64,000 bases of DNA, taken from positions 1 to 64,000 of the forward strand of contig CAJWQG010000015.1 in the NCBI GenBank assembly GCA_913045175.1. Direction: 5' to 3'. Source of the DNA: an uncultured Gammaproteobacteria bacterium (lineage in GTDB: Bacteria; Pseudomonadota; Gammaproteobacteria; Pseudomonadales; Azotimanducaceae). The notes beneath the pieces were generated by a model that saw nothing but the letters and a program-made list of their open reading frames with translations, was not told the origin of the DNA and did not search any database. This document shows positions 9,797-16,661 of the stretch, piece by piece; position 1 is the first letter of the stretch; each line of letters begins with the position of its first letter. Position numbers and translations under genes: made by a program.

Positions 9797-9981
9797 AATT
9801 TTACCTTAGTATCACCACGATAAGCAGAACGCATAGTATTAATAATATAGTTTACTATTATCTTATATCTATTTGTATTAAATGATATTTTTAAACTTAA
9901 AGTTATTTCTAACTTTAGCCTACACTGGCCACTAGCTTAGCCACTCACCATGGATATAATAGCAACTTACACGGAGGCAGC
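9797..9981. promoter_or_regulatory. AT-rich divergent intergenic region with an 8-bp inverted repeat
   Basis: This 185-base spacer separates two divergent genes and is much more AT-rich than its surroundings, especially 9835-9920. It contains a perfect dyad, TAAAGTTA-TTTC-TAACTTTA, at 9898-9917. The dyad could be an operator for a dimeric regulator or a small stem-loop. A strong ribosome site (GGAGG at 9972-9976) serves the ArsC-like ATG. I see no convincing -35/-10 pair, so the promoter positions remain open. Confidence 0.45.
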
Positions 9982-10326
9982 ATGATAACAATCTATCACA
10001 ACCCTGGCTGAGGAAAGTCGCGCGGCGCATTGGAGATTCTGCGCGACAGAGACGTCGAGTTCGATGTCATCGAGTACCTCAAAACCCCACTGATAAAAGC
10101 AGATCTCGAGAATTTTCTCGACTTGTTACCGAACGAACCTCAGGAACTGGTTCGCAAAGACAAGCGTTTTAAGGATCTTGGGCTTAGCGCGGATGATTAC
10201 ACCACTAAGGATGCGGTAATTCAGATTCTGCTGGAGCATCCAGCACTTATGGAACGTCCTGTAATCGTCAAAGGCGATAAGGCTGTGATAGCGAGACCTT
10301 CAGACAAGGTGGAAGAACTGCTTTAG
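9982..10326 (+). CDS. ArsC-family protein, probable selenoprotein with UGA at the catalytic position
   Basis: Reading from ATG 9982 (GGAGG upstream) gives MITIYHNPG, then TGA at 10009-10011, then GKSRGALEIL and an uninterrupted ArsC-like protein to TAG 10324-10326. Read with Sec at the TGA, the 114-residue protein aligns with E. coli ArsC at a constant offset of two: Sec10 for catalytic Cys12, Arg58 for Arg60, Arg92 for Arg94 and Arg105 for Arg107. It lacks the C-terminal tail of E. coli ArsC (about 141 residues). The stop therefore falls exactly on the redox residue, which random mutation would rarely do. A hairpin follows directly. ArsC enzymes reduce arsenate using glutathione/glutaredoxin; other thiol-redox substrates are possible. 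No other ars genes and no selA, selB, selC or selD are in the window. Confidence 0.83.
10017..10047 (+). promoter_or_regulatory. candidate bacterial SECIS hairpin for the ArsC-like UGA
   Basis: Five bases after the UGA, GTCGCGC (10017-10023) can pair perfectly with GCGCGAC (10041-10047). An alternative, mutually exclusive register pairs GCGCA (10025-10029) with TGCGC (10040-10044). That register encloses a ten-base loop with GG at its third and fourth positions, starting 18 bases after the UGA. Bacterial SECIS elements lie inside the coding region at about this distance and carry guanines in the apical loop. No folding energy was computed. Confidence 0.55.
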
Positions 10327-10334
10327 CAGCAGCC

Positions 10335-11519
10335 CTAGATCACCTCTGCGGATTCTAGATCGGTCAGGTCTTTCTCGCTAAGATCAAGCCAGTTGCCGTA
10401 GACCTCGTCATTGTGAGCGCCTGCTTCAGGAAACAGCGCCAGGTCTGGAGCACCATAGTCCGAGTAACGAATGGGACTGGAAGGTATGATCAGGTCTCCG
10501 AACTCTTCATGCTCCATATGATGCAGCATCCCTCGTTCATGAAGATGTGGGTTCTGTCTTACTTCCTCTAAGTTCCGAACTGGCGCAACAGGGATTCTGC
10601 CATCTCGAAACGCGAGATAAGCTTCATCGCGAGTACGAGTTCGAGTGAATGATTCAATGACTTCATTAACCTGATCTTCTATCTCAAGGCGCTGTCGAAC
10701 GGTCGCGTAATCCGGGTTATCAATAAGATCTTCTCGACCCACTACCTTGCAGATACTCTGCCAGTGTCGCTCGGCAACACTAATGATCGCGATATAACCA
10801 TCTTTACACTCATATCGACCATAAGGACACGACCCCGCCGGAGATCGTGCACTATTGCGTTTGGGGAATTCTCCGTTTTTATGGTAACTAGTCAGCTCTG
10901 AACAGAGCATAAAGTACATCGAGTCCAACATAGAGACTTCAACCAGTGTTCCCTTACCGGTTTGTTGTCGCCCTACCAGGGCAGCCATGACACCCGCGTA
11001 CATGTGAATCCCGCCCATAATATCTGCAGGTGCACCACCCGCACGAGATGGGGGTCTGTCTGCGTCTCCAGTCACACTCATCACACCACTTGCCGCCTGT
11101 ATCGTGTGATCCATTGCAAGCATGTCGCGATCAGGGCCAGACAGCCCGTAACCAGTGCCTGATCCATATATGAGGCTGGGATTGATCCCTCTCAGAGATT
11201 CCCATCCTACGCCAAGACGATCCATGACACCCGGCGCGAAGTTCTCTATCAGCACATCGCCCTGACGTACCAGCTCACGCAAGATTTCTTTACCCCGCTC
11301 CTGCTTCAGGTTCAGCGTGACGCACTTCTTATTAGAATTAAGCATCATGAACGCCATAGGTGTCGGCGCACGTCCATGGCCCCTAAGACGCTCACCACCG
11401 ATCGGCTCAATCTTAATCACCTCGGCACCAGCCCTTGCCATGAGGAACGCAGCATAGGGCCCCTGATATATCTGCGTCAGGTCTATAACCTTTATCCCGG
11501 TGAGCGGTCCGTTATCCAT
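10335..11519 (-). CDS. CaiB/BaiF-family CoA transferase
   Basis: I chose ATG 11517-11519, which gives the standard N-terminus MDNGPLTGIKVIDLTQIYQG; the longer frame upstream has no family similarity. The 394-residue protein has the class III CoA-transferase features: GAEVIKIEP, a conserved segment MMLNSNKKCVTLNLK, the likely catalytic aspartate in MLAMDHTIQAASG, and ADIMGGIHMYAGVMAAL. Such enzymes move CoA between carboxylic acids through an acyl-aspartyl intermediate. The substrate is unknown. The gene converges on the ArsC-like gene with eight bases between the stops. Confidence 0.9.
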   Translation of the reverse strand: MDNGPLTGIKVIDLTQIYQGPYAAFLMARAGAEVIKIEPIGGERLRGHGRAPTPMAFMMLNSNKKCVTLNLKQERGKEILRELVRQGDVLIENFAPGVMDRLGVGWESLRGINPSLIYGSGTGYGLSGPDRDMLAMDHTIQAASGVMSVTGDADRPPSRAGGAPADIMGGIHMYAGVMAALVGRQQTGKGTLVEVSMLDSMYFMLCSELTSYHKNGEFPKRNSARSPAGSCPYGRYECKDGYIAIISVAERHWQSICKVVGREDLIDNPDYATVRQRLEIEDQVNEVIESFTRTRTRDEAYLAFRDGRIPVAPVRNLEEVRQNPHLHERGMLHHMEHEEFGDLIIPSSPIRYSDYGAPDLALFPEAGAHNDEVYGNWLDLSEKDLTDLESAEVI

Positions 11520-11583
11520 AGATAGTCCCTCAAACAAGCATACACTTTGCAAAAAATAATATGGGAACGCAAACGTCCGGCCT

Positions 11584-13836
11584 TTAAGTCCCGGGAAGAG
11601 GATATCTTCGCAGCAGTGTCTGGACCGCAGATGATTGCGGCGCGAGCGCGCGTAGATTTGCCAGGGGCTCGGCGATCTCCCCTGCTCGTCCAACCTTCTC
11701 TAGATAAATCACCAGCGTCAACAATAGATCATATTGGTTAGGCCATTGCTCTACTGCCTCATGTAAGAACTGCACAGATTCCCCGGTACGATCCAGTGAA
11801 TCAAGCGCGATCGCGTATACATAGCCGTACCTCGGGCTTGCATCTGAGAGCCTTGCGCCTTTTTCCAGGTACCCCAGCGCTTCTGCGTAGCGCTCCCGTC
11901 TTACCAGGTGAAGCCCATAGCTGTGGTTAACGGCGGCACTATCCGGCGCGGTGCGCAGGGCACGTAGCAGTAATGACTTGGCTCTACTTTCCTGACCACC
12001 ACCTCGATAAAAGTCAGCGAGATTGATCAGTGCAGGCACGAAATTGGGTTCTATCTCGAGCGCCTGCTGATACGCGTTCAGTGCTGCGCCTCGATTCCCC
12101 AGATTGAACTCCAGACTGGCCAGCGCGAGCTGTCCGCTAGGTGTATCCCGCCTCAGGGATATTGCCTCTCGATACTCTTGAATGCCCCCATCCATCGTTT
12201 TGCGCTGCTTCGCGGTGAGGTCCATTACGATGGGTGCCAGCACACGTACTACTTCCAATCGGACACTTCTGGTCTGATCCCGCAGCATCGGTGCCAGTAT
12301 TCGCCAGCGCAGATCAGCTTCGGTACTTTGAAGGGACGATACCGCAGCACGCCGAACTAAGTGGTTAGCATCGGTCAATGTGCTGATAACCACATCGGAT
12401 GCCTCAGGCGAAGAGAAGGTACCTAGTTGCTCTAGCAAAGTCGCGCGTACCAGCCCCGAAAGTTCCGAGTCCTGAATATAATCAGCTAACGCGGGGACAC
12501 TGGTGATATCCATCCGGCGCGCCTGATCATGACTAATGGCCCAGTGCTCCTCCTGCTTGTTGCCCCACTCGCGTTGCACCGATAGTGACCAGTCTGATGA
12601 CTGATCGCTATGGCAGCCGAGGCAAGGATCCGGGGATCCAGTTGTTCCGCTAACTGTCGGATTTGGTACAACGAAACTATGATCCCGACGATCGTCAACC
12701 TGCATATAGGTCCTAGCAGGCATATGACAGTTAACACACTGGGCACCTTCGCTATCGGACTCATGGTGGTGGTGCTCAGGTGAACCGTATGTCTGGAGCT
12801 GGTGACACTGTGCACAGAGGCTATTGTCTTCTGCTTTGGTCTTACCGGTATGTGGATTGTGGCAATTAGAACAGGTAACACCCGCCTGGTGCATTTTGCT
12901 TTGCAGAAACGACCCCAGAACAAACACCTCATCCTGAATCTGACCATCCGGAAAATAGAGTCCCTGCCCGAGAGTCTCCAGCATGTAGTGCTCAAAATAG
13001 TCGGTAACAGGCGCCACTTCATCGATGGCCATACGCCGGGAGTGGCACCCTCCACACATGTCAATTTCCCGGTTCGACACTTCACCTTTAGGCTGAGCGA
13101 TTGGACTGGTTTTATCGAAGACCCATGAGAGCGGCTTGACTGAACTTGTTGTAAATCCGATATCTGCGTCGGGAAAACCATCGAAAGCTAAAGCAACATG
13201 ATTTCCCGCAGGCCCATGACAGGATTCACACGCTACATTTACTTCCGAAAACGTGGTCTGGTAAGACTTCGACTGACCATCATAGTTTTTCTCTAGATTC
13301 GTGCTATGACACGAGGCACAGCGGCTGTTCCAGTTGGCAAAGTGGTTAGCCCAGAAAAATGGATGTTCCGGCGAAATGTCTTCGTCTGGCTGCAGGTGAA
13401 ACCATCGCTGTCCTCGGTCATTATAGGGCCTCGAGTCCCATGCAATATTAAGCATCTGCAAACGACCTTTTTCGGTCGCTACTATGTATTGCTGCAAGGG
13501 ATAAAAACCGAAGGTATTAAGAATCTCAAAATTCTGGTGAGTCCCGTCTTTCCCTAGCGTGTTAATGTAATAGACATCATCTTCCAGAAAGAGACGACTC
13601 GTGATTCCATGGAATATCAGAGTCTGGTTGTCGAAGTTACCGAGAACTGTCGACTGATCAGCGACCTGCATGGATTTGAAGTGATCTGACTGCTGCCACT
13701 CGACAACAATCTCCTGATGACATCCATTGCAGGACTCAGACCCTACGTAGTTTGCCGATACAGGAAGCAAAGCCCCAAGGAACTGTACAAATAGCAGGTA
13801 TTTCCAACGACGAGTTCTTGTCCGGAAACTCAACAT
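11584..13836 (-). CDS. octaheme c-type cytochrome with C-terminal HEAT/TPR region
   Basis: The 750-residue exported protein has a signal peptide at residues 1-28. Eight CxxCH heme sites follow, in order CNGCH, CASCH, CESCH, CGGCH, CSNCH, CAQCH, CVNCH and CLGCH. The first 420 residues resemble cytochrome c554 and other multiheme families. After that come HEAT-like helical repeats (about 440-540) and several TPR units (about 570-740, including ALNAYQQALEIEPNFVPALINLADFY). The periplasmic heme module probably takes part in electron transfer or reduction, with the solenoid binding a partner. AGAGG precedes the ATG. The start region is duplicated about 2.8 kb away (13813-13852 and 16614-16653). 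Confidence 0.85.
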   Translation of the reverse strand: MLSFRTRTRRWKYLLFVQFLGALLPVSANYVGSESCNGCHQEIVVEWQQSDHFKSMQVADQSTVLGNFDNQTLIFHGITSRLFLEDDVYYINTLGKDGTHQNFEILNTFGFYPLQQYIVATEKGRLQMLNIAWDSRPYNDRGQRWFHLQPDEDISPEHPFFWANHFANWNSRCASCHSTNLEKNYDGQSKSYQTTFSEVNVACESCHGPAGNHVALAFDGFPDADIGFTTSSVKPLSWVFDKTSPIAQPKGEVSNREIDMCGGCHSRRMAIDEVAPVTDYFEHYMLETLGQGLYFPDGQIQDEVFVLGSFLQSKMHQAGVTCSNCHNPHTGKTKAEDNSLCAQCHQLQTYGSPEHHHHESDSEGAQCVNCHMPARTYMQVDDRRDHSFVVPNPTVSGTTGSPDPCLGCHSDQSSDWSLSVQREWGNKQEEHWAISHDQARRMDITSVPALADYIQDSELSGLVRATLLEQLGTFSSPEASDVVISTLTDANHLVRRAAVSSLQSTEADLRWRILAPMLRDQTRSVRLEVVRVLAPIVMDLTAKQRKTMDGGIQEYREAISLRRDTPSGQLALASLEFNLGNRGAALNAYQQALEIEPNFVPALINLADFYRGGGQESRAKSLLLRALRTAPDSAAVNHSYGLHLVRRERYAEALGYLEKGARLSDASPRYGYVYAIALDSLDRTGESVQFLHEAVEQWPNQYDLLLTLVIYLEKVGRAGEIAEPLANLRALAPQSSAVQTLLRRYPLPGT

Positions 13837-13852
13837 CGTGCCTCTAGTTTCT
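13813..13852. repeat. 40-bp direct repeat, copy 1 (spans the cytochrome start codon)
   Basis: This segment matches 16614-16653 at 37 of 40 positions by eye. It covers the first codons, the ATG (minus strand, 13834-13836) and the AGAGG ribosome site of the octaheme cytochrome gene. It also contains the dyad GAAACT-N15-AGTTTC, which is preserved in both copies. Confidence 0.8.
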
Positions 13853-13932
13853 TTGCAAGTAATTGTTTTCTTATCAATTTCCTTTAGAATGTCGCTTCTC
13901 CTCGCGCAGAATCAGGACTTTGTGGACAGAAA

Positions 13933-14568
13933 CTAGCTAGTGTTCAAAACCTGCTTAAGACTCATCATCAGGAATCCGCAGAAGGCGGCGTTGTTGGGCG
14001 AGAGAGAGTCATCTACCCTACTTCTCATATCGAGAATCTGTTTTCGATATTCTTCGTAAAATTCCCACGTTGGCCGTGGATGATATTGCAGACCTTCCAG
14101 CTCAAATTGCTCGATTACGCCCTTTGCGGTAGTTAGCTTCACAAACACCTCATCGTCGGGACGAAAATAATTAGGGATTATGGTGACGAGGGACCACTTT
14201 GCCAATTTTCCGCGCAGCAATGTATCAACAATCTCGTCGAACCCCTTTTGTTGATTTCCATGCAGAAAGTTTTTGAGACCACAAGCAAGAAGCTTTATCT
14301 CCGCTTCAGGTAACGCGTTTACAAAATCGCGAAACTTTGGCTTTTCAAACATGGACACCATCGATGCTGTGCTCACCACCCGGACCATGTCATCGGTAAT
14401 AGCGCGCGGCTTTGAGAAGCGGGATTTCTTAAAACAGTCCTGAGACAGTGCCACCATCTGCGGCACCCGGTGTTTCTTACCTATCTCCTGCATTTCCTCG
14501 CTGAGAAACCCCTGGGAATTCCTCTTCAAGAACGCGGCTTCGGCCTTCTTAAGTTTCGCTAAGTTCAT
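13933..14568 (-). CDS. hypothetical protein, about 211 residues
   Basis: I do not recognise this protein. The ATG at 14566-14568 has AAGGA seven bases upstream and is preferred to the adjacent GTG. The sequence is rich in Lys, Arg and Phe, has no signal peptide or transmembrane segment, and looks alpha-helical and cytoplasmic (AKLKKAEAAFLKRN, IGKKHRVPQMVALSQDCF, FVNALPEAEIKLLACGLKNFL). The stretch ITDDMVRVVSTASMVSMFEKPKFRDFV might form a helical bundle. It lies alone between the cytochrome and the second FMN oxidase, with about 100 bases on each side. The function is unknown. Confidence 0.75.
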   Translation of the reverse strand: MNLAKLKKAEAAFLKRNSQGFLSEEMQEIGKKHRVPQMVALSQDCFKKSRFSKPRAITDDMVRVVSTASMVSMFEKPKFRDFVNALPEAEIKLLACGLKNFLHGNQQKGFDEIVDTLLRGKLAKWSLVTIIPNYFRPDDEVFVKLTTAKGVIEQFELEGLQYHPRPTWEFYEEYRKQILDMRSRVDDSLSPNNAAFCGFLMMSLKQVLNTS

Positions 14569-14670
14569 CACTCATTCCTTCTGCAAAGATAATATAACCC
14601 AGGATGACCCAGTGGTTTCACATCTTCAGAAACATTAGTATGAGAGCCTTCGTTAGCTAGGGGAAACGAG

Positions 14671-15756
14671 ATGTCCGAAATATCACAATTCATTACAATT
14701 CATCAGATAGTCAAAGCCGCCCAGAAGCGGCTTGATATGTATCACTGGGACTATTTAGTCGGAGGCACGGAAACTGAAACAACGTTAAAACGAAATCGCA
14801 CGGCTATTGATTCTCGAGCCCTTAGGCCAAAGGTTCTAAATAATGTTTCAGAGGTCGATACTTCAGGCGAAATTCTCGGCCAGCCGCTTAGCATTCCTGT
14901 CATGCTTGCGCCCATTGGTCGTCTTCAGGAATTCGAAGCAGGTGGCGGCGCGAGCGCGGCTATCGCCGCAGAACAAGCTGGTGTGATGAGCATCGCCAGC
15001 AGCGTCTGCGAGCCCTCGCTTGAGGACATTGCCGCGGCATCCAACGCGCCTAAGATTTACCAGCTATACGTCAATTTCGACGCAGACGCCGTAGACGATA
15101 TCGTTAAGCGAGTGGTCGATAGCGGATACGTTGGCTTTTGTCTCACTGTCGATACCGCAGTAGTAAGTCGTCGCGAGCGCGATATTTCAAGACGCGTGAG
15201 AATGACCTCCAAAAGAGATCCGGAAGCTCGTGCATATCGAGCCGCACTAAACTGGTCGGACATTGCTCGCATCAGAGAAAAGTCAGACATTCCACTGATC
15301 ATCAAAGGCATCAACAGGGTTGACGATGCGCTTAAGGCGGTAGAATACGGCGTCGATGTTGTCTACGTATCCAATCATGGCGGGCGACAACTGGACCAGG
15401 GGCCCGGCGCGCTGGACCTCCTTCCCGATATAGTGACGGCCATCAAGGGTAAAGCAGAAATCGCCATTGACGGTGGTTTCTATCGTGGAACGGACATAGT
15501 GAAGGCGATTGCAATGGGAGCTAATGCCGTCGGCCTTGGCAGGCTGGAAGCCTGGGCAATGGCGGCAGGTGGTGCTCCTGCAGTTGTGCAATGTCTGGAT
15601 CTTCTCAAGGCAGAGATCACCGAGGTGCTCGCGCTTTGCGGCGTCAATTCATTCAAAGAACTGGACGAGTCTTTTGTAACCGATGCGCAACCGGCAGTAC
15701 CACCTAGCGTATATAGCGCGTTCCCTCTGCTTAATCTTGAGAATAAGGGTTACTGA
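14671..15756 (+). CDS. FMN-dependent alpha-hydroxy-acid oxidizing protein
   Basis: This is the second member of the lactate/glycolate oxidase family in the window, 361 residues long with GGGGAAA upstream of its ATG. Markers are MLAPIG, YQLYVNFD (substrate tyrosine), active-site lysine in LIIKGI, the catalytic histidine in SNHGGRQLDQG and the FMN-phosphate site DGGFYRGTDIVKAIAMGANAVGLGRLEAWAM. The loop between SRRERDIS and the lysine strand is shorter than in the 7019 paralogue, as in soluble oxidases. The ECF sigma gene starts 23 bases after its stop, so the two may share a transcript. The substrate is unknown. Confidence 0.87.
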   Translation: MSEISQFITIHQIVKAAQKRLDMYHWDYLVGGTETETTLKRNRTAIDSRALRPKVLNNVSEVDTSGEILGQPLSIPVMLAPIGRLQEFEAGGGASAAIAAEQAGVMSIASSVCEPSLEDIAAASNAPKIYQLYVNFDADAVDDIVKRVVDSGYVGFCLTVDTAVVSRRERDISRRVRMTSKRDPEARAYRAALNWSDIARIREKSDIPLIIKGINRVDDALKAVEYGVDVVYVSNHGGRQLDQGPGALDLLPDIVTAIKGKAEIAIDGGFYRGTDIVKAIAMGANAVGLGRLEAWAMAAGGAPAVVQCLDLLKAEITEVLALCGVNSFKELDESFVTDAQPAVPPSVYSAFPLLNLENKGY

Positions 15757-15762
15757 TTTTTT

Positions 15763-15793
15763 ATGTTTGAAGACGAATATGTTTGAAGACGAA
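15763..15793 (+). repeat. 15-bp tandem duplication of the sigma-factor start, creating a 7-codon upstream ORF
   Basis: atgtttgaagacgaa occurs at 15763-15777 and again at 15779-15793, one base apart, so the sigma-factor start is duplicated with a 16-base period. The first copy opens a seven-codon frame (MFEDEYV) ending at TGA 15784-15786, which overlaps the second ATG in another frame. It may be a replication-slippage scar, or it may affect initiation at the real start. Confidence 0.75.
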
Positions 15794-16393
15794 GACACAT
15801 TGATTGATGGCCTAATCGCCAAGAAAGACTCGGCGTTTCGATTTGCTATTACGGAATATCAGCCCTCAATGATGTATCTCGCTAACTCGATGGTCAGCAA
15901 CAAACTTGCAGATGAAGTCGTCCAGGAGGCATGGTTTTCCGCTTTACGCGCCCTACCCAAGTTTGAGCGCCGCAGCAAACTGAAAACCTGGTTATTACGC
16001 ATCGTCGCAAAAGAAGCGAAAACCAGACTGCGAAAAAAAAATCGACAAGTCTCCCTGGATGAAATGCTAAAGCGTGACAGCACACTGGATGAACGGTTTA
16101 GTAGCAAAAGCCACTGGCAGGACAACCCCTTTGACTGGGACGCTGATTCGCCTGATGAGATATTGTCTTCGGGTGAATTACGAAGCTACATCGAAGAGAT
16201 GCTTGAAGCTCTACCGGAACTACAAGGTGCAACGCTGAATCTTAGAGAACAGCAAGGTTACTCACTGGCAGAGATCTGCAACATTCTGGACGTTAGTGAG
16301 TCCAACGTACGAGTATTACTACACCGCCCGAGGAATAGAATGTTTCGCTGCATAGAACACTTTCAGGAAAGCGGCGAACGTTGCACAAATTAA
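15779..16393 (+). CDS. ECF-type RNA polymerase sigma factor
   Basis: From ATG 15779 the 204-residue protein has a sigma region 2 (MMYLANSMVSNKLADEVVQEAWFSALRALPKFERRSKLKTWLLRIV) and a region 4 helix-turn-helix near the C-terminus (YSLAEICNILDVSESNVRVLLHRPRNRM). A longer in-frame start at 15683 lies inside the preceding gene and adds no family sequence. The next gene, overlapping by 13 bases, encodes a small HxxxCxxC protein that is probably its anti-sigma factor. The signal and regulon are unknown. The first of the two tandem ATGs leads only to a short peptide. Confidence 0.88.
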   Translation: MFEDEDTLIDGLIAKKDSAFRFAITEYQPSMMYLANSMVSNKLADEVVQEAWFSALRALPKFERRSKLKTWLLRIVAKEAKTRLRKKNRQVSLDEMLKRDSTLDERFSSKSHWQDNPFDWDADSPDEILSSGELRSYIEEMLEALPELQGATLNLREQQGYSLAEICNILDVSESNVRVLLHRPRNRMFRCIEHFQESGERCTN

Positions 16394-16611
16394 CATGCAA
16401 AGACATAAGTGACACTGCAAGCGATATGCTGGAGGGGCCAACCACCCTGTTCCAACGTATCAAGTTTCGCTTTCACTTAATGATCTGTGTTCATTGCAGG
16501 CGGTACCTGAAGCAGCTACGTCATTCCATTGGGGTTGCACAAAAGATCAGCTCACCTCCCGAACCTACCGACACAGAAATCGAGACGCTGATCAGCAAAC
16601 TCAAGAGCTAG
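16381..16611 (+). CDS. probable zinc-binding anti-sigma factor
   Basis: This 76-residue protein begins at TTG 16381, overlapping the sigma gene end. It contains HLMICVHCRRYLKQL (His-x3-Cys-x2-Cys), the zinc anti-sigma (ZAS) signature, with an additional Cys near residue 6. It has no transmembrane segment, so it would be a soluble cytoplasmic redox- or zinc-responsive partner of the ECF sigma factor. The assignment rests on the motif and the overlap. Confidence 0.75.
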   Translation: MHKLTCKDISDTASDMLEGPTTLFQRIKFRFHLMICVHCRRYLKQLRHSIGVAQKISSPPEPTDTEIETLISKLKS

Positions 16612-16613
16612 CT

Positions 16614-16653
16614 AGTTCTTGTCCTGAAACTGAACATCGTACCTCTAGTTTCT
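16614..16653. repeat. 40-bp direct repeat, copy 2
   Basis: This is the second copy of the sequence at 13813-13852 (37 of 40 positions). It sits between the anti-sigma stop and the end of the opposite-strand oxidoreductase. On the minus strand it still contains AGAGG and an ATG followed by FSFRTRT and a stop, resembling the first codons of the octaheme cytochrome. It may be a relic of a duplicated gene start. Confidence 0.8.
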
Positions 16654-16661
16654 GGCTGCAC

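Noticed and set aside
13813-16653. ECF sigma target promoter in the 40-bp repeat
   Set aside because: One copy covers a start codon and the other lies between two gene ends, which is not promoter-like.
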